Source: Ligula intestinalis
Taxonomy: Eukaryota > Platyhelminthes > Cestoda > Diphyllobothriidea > Diphyllobothriidae
DNA length: 64,000 nucleotides
NCBI GenBank assembly: GCA_036362985.1
Contig: JAYGXS010000003.1
Span: 32,934,339-32,998,338 of the forward strand
Direction: 5' to 3'
Below are positions 26,701 to 38,700 of the stretch, piece by piece (the first letter of the stretch is position 1; each line of letters opens with the position of its first letter). Made by a program: the position numbers and the translations under genes. The notes beneath the pieces are model-generated. The model worked only from the letters and a program-made list of their open reading frames with translations, did not search any database and was not told the DNA's origin.

Positions 26701-29700
26701 ATTCCTGCTGAACATTTGTAATGCTTCACTATTTCTCTTTTTGTTCCCTAGCTCCGCCACGGCAATTTGAAATTGCTTTCCGCATGTTCGATATCAACGG
26801 GGATGGAGAATTAGATGCCAACGAGTTCAATGTCGTGAGTTTACGTTCTTTTGGTCAACCATATGTATTTCGACCTTCTCTAAAATGAGTGAACCCAGGT
26901 TGTCCTCTTGGTCTTTGTAACAGTCATAGGTAGGTGGCTAGAAAGCCGGCTGAAGTACATCACTGTAAATTACATGCACGACGGTGAACGTGACCTGTAA
27001 CGTCGTGCTTCAGGATACTCTTATTACTAAATTATGCCTACACTGTTTTTAACCGCTGTCTCCACCCGAGTTCTCAAAGTACCGTTAATTCTCACATTGA
27101 AGTCACTTGGAACTCCTTCCATCGAACAGGGTGTCAGTGGCTGCATCAAAAATCCATTTCTTGTTGCGATAAAAATCGACACAGTTTCTGTAGATTCTGT
27201 ACTTGACTTGTTCGTCTACTTGTTTGACAGTATCCCACGCGTTCTTGTGTTTCCTCGCGTTGTTTTTTCAAGCAGTTCTCCCGCCACAGGGTCTCTCCGA
27301 TCTTTTGTCCACATAAGGGAGTATATGCTCAGTCGGTGTGATTTCGCAAAAATTTATATGCGTCGTCCGGCCTCATTTATGTCCCAAGTGTGTCGTAATC
27401 GGAATAGACAAAATCGCCCGATTGAGTGAGTATAAGCCAAACAGACGGGAGAATTAGAATTTATGAGTGCCCTAGAATTGGGCTTTACTCATATCACAAT
27501 TGGCGTTTTGGAAATAAAAGGAAAAACAGATTTGTAGAAATGATATAGAAAATGGTCTGAGTAGCGAGTTAGCATGATGAAATTAATCGTGAAAACTACC
27601 TGTCCACAAACTCTGTCCCAATTAGCCAGCCTATTCGCATACCCTTAAACGTGAGACTGCTCGTAAGCATGCTTCTACCTGTTCGAAATCATCATCACTA
27701 TCACCACCGCCGTTATGTTAGTAACCCGCGCCATCGTCATTATTAATGACAGTGTAAGAATTTACGTTATCTGTTGTTATGTCGTTTAGCTCTTCTCCGT
27801 TTGTGACCCAACTCTCTGCTCTTTACGTACATTTGTTGGTGAACCAGAATAAATGTAGTACTGCTTGTATAGGCTGCAATGAAACTTCTACGTTTTCGAC
27901 TTGATAGAACCCGCCCGACCTCTTATGAATGTGCCGTTGGATGCAGCCGACCTTTGTACCCATGGAAGCCCAGGTAGCCGGCAAATGCAATAGCGCCTCA
28001 CCTATATGGTTTATGAATCCTATGTCGGTACGGCAACCAATCGACTAAAACATATGCCATGTTTTTTTTTTGCTTTGTTTCATGAGGATCAAGTCATGGA
28101 CTCGGATCCTTTTCTCCCTTAAATCTTAATATCCTCTGCGTCAACCTGACTGTTGCGGCTCTTAACCGCAAAATGTTCGCCCTAGGACCTGAAAATATGT
28201 TGTACTATTAAGTTGGTTTGGCAGATTTGGTTAATTTAGTTGATCCAATTGTGAAAAAACTCGCGGCATTTGGCGGGATTCGAACCCGTACAGAAGGGAG
28301 GCCTTTTACTCAAGCCAACGCTCTGCCCACTTGAGCTCCAAATGTCACAATTGGATCAACTAGATATGTTGTACACTTAGTTTCCTCCATAGTTCGTTTG
28401 ATTATTCTTCCGTGGACGTTATAGCCTCTCTTTACTGCTATCAGCTTGTGTAAGTTATTGCATCTATATAACGGTCCAAGTCCACAATCAAATACGTGAT
28501 ATCCTCTGAAGAAATTGGGGTTGTAATCGGTAAATCGGCCCGTTAAATCTATTTTCTCTGCATGTCGGGCTTTAAAAAGACGTTGTTACTCGTAAGAAGT
28601 ACAGTTATAACCTTCATTTTATTTGCATCTGGTGTTACGCGCTCGCCGTAGGCATTTTATTGTTTATTTGTGTAATTAGGAAGTGGAGGTTTTCAACGCT
28701 GTTTTCTAACTGCTCGTGTCAAGGTAATAATAGACCCTTCTCCTTCAAGCATGAAGTGCGTATACCTCAAATGGGGCTTCGGAATGCGAACACTTACCTT
28801 GGAACGAGGGACTGATTTCGGACGATAGACGAGGGCGGTGCCGAGGTAGGAATCTCGGCGTCGGTTTTTACCTCGAGAATTGTGCTTCATGTTGTAGGCT
28901 AAGGTCACATCGCAAGATGTGGTCTAGTGTCAAATAAGGTCACCGCATGAAGGGCGTGTTGCGGCATCGGGCGGGATGCAATGGAGAGTGACACAGCCTG
29001 ACTGCCCTTCAGGCCTACCGCCTTTGCCCCCTTTCCGCGCCTTCGATTTGCCAACACACCCCTGCTTACACTATGCCGTTTACCCTCATCTGCTACCCTT
29101 TAAATGAAAACCCTGCTTTTTCGAAGGTTCGCACTGTCATCCTGGACACTACTGCCGTGGGCAAACGTCATCGCGACCACTTAACCACCGGAAGCACACT
29201 GAAACCGGTGATTCGCAGCGCTCTGCACAAATACTTCTTCGGAGCGGATGGCAACGAGAAGCTGACTATCGCCAAATTTATTGACTTCCAGGCCCGTTTG
29301 CAGGCGGAAATCACACGTTTGGAGGTTGGTCTTTTTTCTCACCTATCCTCTGCTCGTAGGAGTTACATCTCGTTTCCTCGGTCATTGGTGCCTTCGGCCA
29401 CCAGCTTTCCTCTTCCACATTTTTATTGAGAAGAGGCCGGTATGTTTAGCCAGCCACTCGTTTCTAGGCTTTTATTTGATCGATCTTGGGCATCGGACAT
29501 GTTTGATTTGATTGTGCGTCTCCTGGTGTTTGCCACATCACTTGTCATTTTAAGGTGTTGACTTTGCTTGGTCAATCAGTTTCTTGGTATTACAAAGTTG
29601 TGTACAAATGTGTTCTGACTTTTGAGTTCGTGTTAGATTCAAATGTCGGACGTACAGCCTGTCCTCTTCTGTCCTGGTGCACGTCGCTGTCACATGGCGT

Positions 29701-32700
29701 TCAAGAGATGTATATGATACTATCGTTATCGTTATATCTTAAAATTTTTTATGTTCTCTTGTAAGCCTTCAAAAGTATGAGGAATATGAATGTTCTTGCT
29801 TGTTACGAGCCCAGAAATTACAGCTGTGCTTCTCCTACAAAGGAGACTTTGGGGGTATTATCACCCGGTATTTTAAAACGATACTGCGGCTTTCCTGTTG
29901 AATATAGATTAGAGGAAACAACCTAAAGCTGGAAGTTGTGTTCCCCCGAAAACTCAAAATGTGCTTTTACAAGTTACGAAAACTGCACTAACCCTCCTCC
30001 CTTTCTTCACACCAGACTGGTAAGCATGTCTGGCCAAAATTATATGCCCTGTACAGGCCTATCCCATTTAATTACCCTAGACTGTCTTCTTATTGAACCG
30101 CCTGTTCTAGGATTAAATCATAAACGTCCGCAGTTGAAAAAGTCACGAAATGCCGCAGTTTTCGCCGCTTTTGTTTTTTTAAAAAATATTCCGAAAAATA
30201 AAACATTTCATCTTCCTAAGGAGACACCTCCCAGGTTTTTTTGCCAAGCCAGTAGATCCATTCTTTTAAAAAGGCCTACGTCAATGAAGGTGTAACAACG
30301 ATAGTTTTGTGGCACGATTCCATATTATTTCGGACACAATAGGATACTGACTTTTGAATAAAGTTCTTTTCAGCCAAAAACTATACTCGGTAAAAAAAAC
30401 TATTAGTTAAGTAGTACATATTTTTGCCATTTATTTTTGATGTCCCTGAAATGTAAGGTATATTTTATATGAAATTTGCATCTAGATATCTTTTTGGAGC
30501 TCCTTTGATAGCCAATCATGTCTTTTTTGAAATTTTATACTCAAAGAAAGCGTGCCTTTCGGTTTTGAGTAAGTTTTTCCTAATGAGATTTCTTAAACTG
30601 CAAAATGTTCATTCGATTAGCATCGTGTCTGTTTTTCAATACGCTACAACATAGTCCACGTATATCTTCAAAAAATCCTAAAATTGTATGGTACCTACTT
30701 AATGCGGTCGATGTATGTATGATTTACCTTGCATGCAAAGTACACATATAGCTTGAAAACCCTAAACGCAAATGCAACGGTCAATTGGGCTCATGATTAT
30801 TCGGTAGTGGACATTTTTTAAAGCCTTTTAATATGTGGCCTTACAAACTCAAATGTATCTTATAGAAGACGTTAGCAAATATACTCTATATTCTACTCAT
30901 TTGATAGTAGATAAAGTCTTCCAATTCTGCAGTGAAGTAAAACAGCCCTTTCGTTATACAAAGTTAATAATTGTGCACTTATTAAAGACTTGAAAATATT
31001 GATTCAAATGTCATCGTATGTATTCGTTTATTAAAGTTTCTCATGGAGTATGCGGTATCGTCCATATCCATTGCTAAATTGTATGAACACTATAGGCCAT
31101 CTGTTTACCGAAATACAGCGGCAGATGAGCTAATGATTATCGGAAATAAAAATACTTCCTGAACCCCTAGTATACTCTTCATTTAATTAAGTATGGTATT
31201 GATTAAGGTTATTTTCTACCAAATTAGTTTCAAAACGACATTTATGGCATGTTTTCTATAAAATATGGGACATCGAAAACTGTGTAATAGAGCATATTGT
31301 TTAACTATTCATTTTACCGATAATGGTTTGCACAGGCGGCCGAAAATACGTGCACTCGAAGGCCAAAATCCCGGCATGTTTGAAACCCCATGTTATGTCC
31401 TCAGGACTAGTAAGTGGAAGAAGTCAAAGCCGGTCTAATCGTGAGAGTCCTTATTCCGGCTAACACAGAGACAGCAGAAGGAATGTATCGGCGCGTCCAG
31501 TACAGCCCTTTATAAGGCGCTGGTTCTTCTAGACTGTTCCCGGCCTATCGGACAAGTGGGTGGTTCTGGCGTGGTTCCCACGCCGCGACATGCTCTGGAA
31601 CATTGCAGTGCACGCGGGGGCGGGTGTCACGTGTGCTCACGCCGCGCGCGGCCGGTCTGCCGGCATGGTTTATCTGGGGTGCACTGACAGCTCTGGGCCC
31701 TGAGTGCGTCATTGTTCGCGTCTCCATAACACCTCCCTCTTTTGAAAGATGGACTTCATACTTCTTCCTGCTTGGATCCACGACGAGGTGTTTAGGCCGT
31801 TGAACTTGTCGATGACTTTTTCGGATAGGCAGTGGTGACAACATTGTCTCTACCCTGGGTGTCGGGACCTCGAAAGTATCGCATAGCACATCGAGTGCTA
31901 TTTGGCCACCCGAGGAGACTCTGCGTCTCAGTTGATTTGCGTGCCGTTTGATTCTTCCTGCTGCCGTTTCGACCTCAAAAACGACGCCTCTCGCCTTTCT
32001 GACAACGCTCTCCATCCATGGTTTCTCGCCGGGCTTGTAATTTCGGGCAAACACCTCTTCTTCTCGCGAAAGTACTGTTTTGGCGGGCTGGGTGGCCGAT
32101 CTTCGGGTTTTAAGTACTGCAGCCGTACATCGGGTTGTCGACCCAAAAACTGCTCTACTGGTGTTTGACCACCCAGATCTCCTCTCGGAGTAGTTCTGTA
32201 TGCTAGGAGAAACGTGTTCAAGTAGTCCATTTTCACTCCAGCGGCCCACATTTTCCTCATCGCTCTCTTGAATGTGTCCACAAACCATTCTGCCTGCCCG
32301 TTCGATTGGGGATGAAAGGGCGGTGACGTTACATGTTGAACTCCCCATTTTTGGCATAACTGTTGGAACAGCGATGATGTAAACTTGGTGCCATTATCGG
32401 CCGCAATCTCCTTAGGGATGCCATATCTAGAGATAAGCTCCTCCACCCTTTTTGCTGAGACCTTCGTGGTAGCTGCTGCAACATCGAAAACTTCCAGCCA
32501 CTTCGACCACGCATTTACTTCTACTAGAAACATTCGGTTGAAGAATGGGCTGGCGAAGTCCATGTGAACTCGACTCCACGGTCTTATCACCTTTGGCCAT
32601 GGCACAGGTTGTACTTTTGGGGGATCTTTAGCCTCACGTGCGCATGGGCCGCAAATTCGCACGAAGGATTCTACATCGTCATCAATTCCTGGCCAATATA

Positions 32701-35700
32701 CGTACCTCCGGGCTAGTTGTTTCATGCGGGTCATGTCTTGATGTCCGGCGTGGAGTTCTCGTAAAACCTGTTGTTTATGTCTAGCTGGAATCACCACTCT
32801 GCCGTCATACATGATGCACTCTTCGGTTATATACAATTGATCCTTCCGGTTTCTGAAGGGCTTTATAGCTGGATGTATCTGCCCCTGGTGTATCTTCCCT
32901 GGACCAACCCGTCCGTATAAAGTCCTTTACCTGACACAATAAAGGATCTGCTGCAGTGGTTGCCCTGATGTGTTCGGCCGTGAGAGGTAGCTGTCGGATA
33001 ACACCTCTAAACTCGTCGTCGGCTTCTATCAAAGTGTTTGCGACCACAATGTCTTCCTGGTGTTCGTAACCTCCACTCAGTCGTGATAAAGCGTCTGGAG
33101 CTCCAAATTTCTGAGTGGGCACGTACTGGATTGTGAAGTCAAAACTCAGGAGAATAGTTCTCCATCGTTGTATCCTCTTGGCCGCATACTGCGGCACACC
33201 ATGATTCGTGACAAATGAAAATTTAAGTGGTTGGTGATCGATGTGAAGCGTAAAGTGTCTTCCGTAAATGAATTGATGAAACTTCTGTACTGCGAAGATA
33301 AGTGTCAAGGCCTCTTTCTCGATTTGACTATAGTTTATTTCTGTTTTTGTGAGTGACCGGGCGGCATGCATCAAGGGCAGTATATTTCCATCGGTACCTT
33401 TCTGAAGAAGGACGCCGCCTAGCCCATACTCAGATGCATCCGCCTGTACTATCGTTTCTTTGTCAGCGTCGAAATGTGAGAGCACAGTCGACTCACTACT
33501 CTTCGCCTTTATTTTTTTCAAAGGCGTCTTGACAGTCAGAGGACCATTCAAATTTTACATCTTTACAAAGTAGCCGGTTTAACGGTGGCTTTAAACTATG
33601 TAGTCCCGCAATGAATGGGGAGTAGTAGCTGACCAGGCCCATAAATGTTTGTAGCTCTCGAACATTTTAGGTACCTTCACATTCTTAAATGCGGCAACTC
33701 TCTCTGGATCGGGTGATCGTCCTGTCTCGCTTACCACAAAACCCAAGTAGTTAATTTATTTTTGCAGGAACTCGCTCTTTTCCATGTTGATTTTTAGGCC
33801 ATAGTCAATGAGATTTTCCATGACCTTGTCAAGTCTCTCGAGCACCTCATCCGTACGACCGAAAACCAAAATTTCATCCAGATATGCCACAGTTCTAGGG
33901 ATATTTGTAAGCATTGTGTCCATTAACTGCTGAAAAATAATAGGTGCCATCTTGACGCCATAATTGAGGTGGGTATATTTGAACAACCCCTTATGTGTGT
34001 TAATCGTCAGCATTTCTTGCGCTGCTTCATCAACTGGTAACTGTAGGTACGCCTCTGAAAGGTCGATCCTCGCGAAAACTTTCCCTCCATTAAGGGTGGC
34101 AAAAATTTGTTCTACAGTCGGCAAGGGGTAGTGATAGTCTTCCAATGCGTCATTCAGCCCGGTCGAGTAGTCTGCGCATAGTCTTATCCTACTGTTCGGC
34201 TTCTTAACGGCGACAACAGGAGCAGCCCATGCTGAATAATTTGTGGGACAGATTATGCCATTCTGCTGCAAACGCTCCAGTTCTTCCTCGACCGCTGTTT
34301 GTACGGCAAATGGGACGCCTCCACTCTGTTTAAAGACGCTTTTTTTCCCAGGCTTTACCCTCAAGATTACTGTAGTCTTTGTACACGTTCCGGCTGACAT
34401 CTCCATCTGCTCGGCATACCTCTAATTCAGGTCCTCTTCTGTAATGGTTACCGCACAACATATCTTCTGGAATGGCCGATTCCAGATACATAAATGTCAG
34501 ACAGACAGGCCTTTTACTCGAAAGCGATAGTGGCCTGGAAAGCACCCTCAAAAAAATTTGTGAATTATTTGATGCCCAGGCACGGACGGTCGTTGGCTTC
34601 AGTTCTGGCGCTCCCAAGGCCTCCCACATGCCTTTAATAATTATCGTAAGGTCTGACGCTGTGTCAACCTACAATGTAATAGGTTCTCCATCTAGACTGT
34701 CCGTCAAATATTTTCTGTTTTCGCAACTGAGGACCTGTGATTCACTTTGGGTTATAGCATTACAGCTCTTTCTTTGACTGAGAGATTTGACGCGACAATG
34801 CGTTGCCTTATGACCGAGTTGGGAGCACTTGTAACCCTTTCTACTGCGATAAGGGCAATCTGATACAAAATGCCATCCTCCACATTTCCAACAGGCTCTT
34901 TTTGGTTTCCTTGGCGAACTATAATTCTCCCTATATTTTCTGGATTTTGCTTCATGCGCACGCACTGGTAAGTTGCTTGTGTCCCCGATCAGCCGAGTGT
35001 CGGTCTTGATATTCATAATGCGAACGCACTCCTCTGCTAACTCTTGGACCGTCATTTATGTTCTCTGATCTAATTGAGCAAGGAGGCGTGTACGGATGTC
35101 AGCGTCCTCAGGCAGCGTCAAAGCTTTAATAAACAGGAGTGATTTTATCTGCTGGCTAGTGGCAGTTTCTAACTCCGCTTGATGGTATACATCATTCAGT
35201 CGTCCGGCTAGGTCAAAGTAGTCTTCCTCTGGCTGTCTCTAGCTTCAAACATTCGTAACGTCTGTGAAACAGCGACTTAGAGAAACTGAATAAAGACTTC
35301 AATTTCTTAACTGTGTCCGAAAATTATGTGTCAACCGGCTTCTCAGGTCAGACAAACTTTACGTACCGTTCGTGTTCTCTTTGACCAAGCCTGAGCAGTA
35401 GAATCACCACCTTCGTCTTATCCTCTAGTTGTTTTTCTTCTGCAAACAGTCCTTCATATTTCCGGAACCAGGCCTCGAAATTCACACCGCTGTCCGGGTC
35501 GTATGTGAACTCAGTTATCCGGTCCTCAATGTGTTTTCGTTTGCTGTCTGTGGAGACTGGCCCCCAATTTCCTTGCGTTTCTTTGATAAGTGCTATAATG
35601 CTTTCCCGCTGGGCATCCAGTACTTCTTTTAGCGTTTTTTTCATCTGTTCTTGGCTGATCATGCTGTTCGTTCAGCCGCGTCGCCAGTTGGACCGCGCAC

Positions 35701-38700
35701 TTTGCTTTGTATTACGATAGCACCTAAGCAATCCGTCCTAATCGTAGACCTGTTTCCGAATTTTGTTTATTGTTTCATTAGATAGGTCCCTGAATGTATT
35801 TGTGCATATTCGTACTGGTGCCTATCTTATCTTGGTATGGCTGTGATCCTGCTCGATCTAACTGGCGCCATTGATGTTCCGCATAGCGCTACTTTACGCC
35901 CGATGATCTGCGAAATTCGGCCTCATAAGTCAGAAGCGTTGTTTTTATCACCAATGAGGACTAAGTATGCGAAGGCTCGTAAACCATTTTGACATTTCAA
36001 CGGACCGCATTAAACCACGTTTTGGTTTGATCTCTTGGTTGCCTCCAATTAGGCGATGACGTTGAACTTTGGTCAACGGCGCTGACCTCATGGATTATGC
36101 AGCAAACACTGTGCTCAAACCATCGCAACTCTTTTTTTCGGGTCATGTGTAATATGTGCCCGATGTGGTTGCAACATGTGTGGACCGTCCTTTTCGACAT
36201 TATCTCTTTGTACTTTACTCGGTGGCCTATTATTTCACTATGCGCTGCCTGTACTAAGGCCTTAAAGTCACGGGACATTCGCGTGGCATGCGAACATCTA
36301 AGGTCACGAACGCGTTGTTAGGACTGAGGCATCGACTGCATCCAGCCATAATGACCGATAACGCTTATCATTTGTGCTGTCTTCGGTGCCCCGCATACGT
36401 CTGGCCGTCAACTAATTTTCTGTTTTGCGTGTGTAAGCATTATCAGAGGTTGAAAACCTACAGTTTTCACGCGCGTAGACAAGGACTAGTCGAACTAAAT
36501 TCCAGTTTCCGCAAGTCCCTCTTGTGATCGATATCGCGCGAGGAATTTCTAGATGCCCTCAAAACCACGAACAAAGTCAGCAAGCATTGTCTGATTATAG
36601 TATCCTTCCAGTGACCCACAAAATTTCTTTGAATGCACTTAGTCTTTCAATTGTGAATAGTACCGCTCTGCTTTTTTTTAGGTCCAAAAGTATTTTTAGC
36701 TGCCTCGTGTACTCAGAATTGCAATTGAAAATGTTACTGATTTCTCCTCAATGCCAAGCTGAAAGGCGCTACTTATTTCTGTTTTCATAACAGCGGCTGA
36801 GTTTGGCCGGACAGTGAACTGGTCTTTGGGAGTCGAAATGTATATTAGTTCAATAACTTTACCTTCGATAAGATTATTCTCAGTTTTTGAGACGATCCTC
36901 TGTGAACAAGCCACACTGTTAGCCACCGACAGATTTTCACGGTCAAGCAAGACAGAAAACTTTGAAGTCCATCTTTTGGCCAACTTTCATTCTTACCCTG
37001 TGCAGGTATTCGTTTTCAATCACGTCCCATCTTTTTAATTTGATGACATTTTTCAAGTAGATCTTACATTTCGGCCCGTAGTTTGGGTAACTTGGCTCCC
37101 GGAAGGGTCGTAGTTTTAGCATCAGGAATGCCTGCTGTGATCTGAATCTTCACAGGTACGAGGACTCTCCGTATGATTTGCAAAAATCAAACTTTAACTC
37201 GGAGCAGGTCATATGAACTTGGTGAACGATAGGTTTTTAAGTATGGCTCACTATTCAGTGTCTTACACGAGTCACATTCTGGGGTTACCCGTCACCCTCT
37301 AGTTATTTCTCGCAAGCTGTCAAATTTCTAGGAACTTTTCTTGGCCTAGCACACATCTTATGCTATGAAAGTCAATCATCTTCTTTTTCATTCAGGCTCT
37401 TAGCTAATCGTAGCGACCGACAAACATACCACATAAGGGGAAAACTTGCCAGCAAATATACGTTGAGAAGCAGCTAGCAATGGTCTTGTGACGAGAAACT
37501 GAATCGAGTATTCCTTATATTAATTTCATGAATTCTGACCGAGAACAGATCACTGACAGCCAGGTCGCTGGCAACTGGCGTATTCGTGTAAAAACCTTAA
37601 ATTGACCTAAGGAGATATTGGAAAGCTGTGCCTTGCCTTAACTGTGAATGTAAGTTGCTTGTTAGCCAATCCCAACATTTACTTCCGTGGCAGCTGTTTC
37701 TTTCAGCAGAGCATGTTGAATGTACATGGGGAATTCGTACCACCGCACCTGGAATATGCGGTGCAGACCTGGCGGCCGTAGCTTCATCAAGGTGTAGCTA
37801 TTACTGAAGGTGTACAACAACGGGCTACAAAGACTGTGCGTGAACTTACCTGCAACTTAAAGTTGGTTGTCGGCCAATCGCCAGAAATTAATGCATTAGC
37901 AGCTGTTTTGCCCATCAGAGCACGTTCAACCAACCTACCGTTGGTGGTCTTCACTCTTATACTGCATCCTTGGCTGCTCTCAAGCAGAATGTTCTTATGG
38001 CATTTCTAGTTTGAACGTCTCGGGCCTCAAGATGGGCTAATCTCGGAACGTGCCTTTGCTAAATCCCTGCTGACCTATGCTGGCTTTTCGGAAAACAGAA
38101 GAAGGCTTATGCTTCGCCGAGTCAAACAAAAGTTTGACACAAGTGAAGATGATGAGGAGGTGGAGGAGGAGAAACAGGACAACAAAGAAGAACCTAAGGT
38201 AAGCTTTTGCATCTGTGGTAACTTTATCTCGAATTAACTGCCTTTTACTGGCGATCGACTCTACGCCGTGTGGATCAGAGTTTTCCTTTTTTGTTTCAAA
38301 GGAACCACCTTTCCTACTCCAAACATGCAACCTACCTTGTTTGGACAAAGGGGTGTTAGTAGGAGGGTTTGGGAATAATTTAAATAATTTCTTGAACCCA
38401 GTTGCAAAAAAAGACGTTCTCGGATGAATTCGAACCCACAACAGCCAGGGAAAGGCTTTAGTACAGCTAACTGAGCTGCGAGAACCAGTTTTAAAAATTG
38501 GTTCAAATGAAAAATGGGGTATCCTTAACATAGATTTTTAGGCGTCAAGTGTCAGTGTAGCGAAGATTAAAAAAGTGTACGGGGAAACTTCTTCTGGGAA
38601 ACTTTGTTATTTTTATGCTCCCAAATGTTTGGCGTCCGGCGTTTCATGTTTATACCAATCGGGGCAGTTACCTGATCTCGGTCAAAAACAAAGACCTGGC

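Larger units (their letters stand above)
29325..38009 (+). other. MICU1 intron 6 (8.7 kb), TE-laden
   Basis: GTTGGT to TTTCTAG. Contains the antisense Gypsy element (31391-35700), an antisense RTE scrap (35997-36278) and a sense LINE B scrap (about 37715-37860). The parts 29325-31390 and 36280-37600 show no recognisable protein. Confidence 0.8.

Noticed and set aside
27034..27429. 131-codon + frame in MICU1 intron 5
   Set aside because: No recognisable domain, and the flanking MICU1 exons join in frame without it.
28267..28344. Functional tRNA gene
   Set aside because: A and B boxes are good but the anticodon arm does not form; the unit sits in mobile-element-like ends.
35700..36040. 5' LTR of the intronic Gypsy element
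   Set aside because: Expected next to the primer site, but no match to the 341-base 3' LTR or its TGTTATG end was seen by eye.
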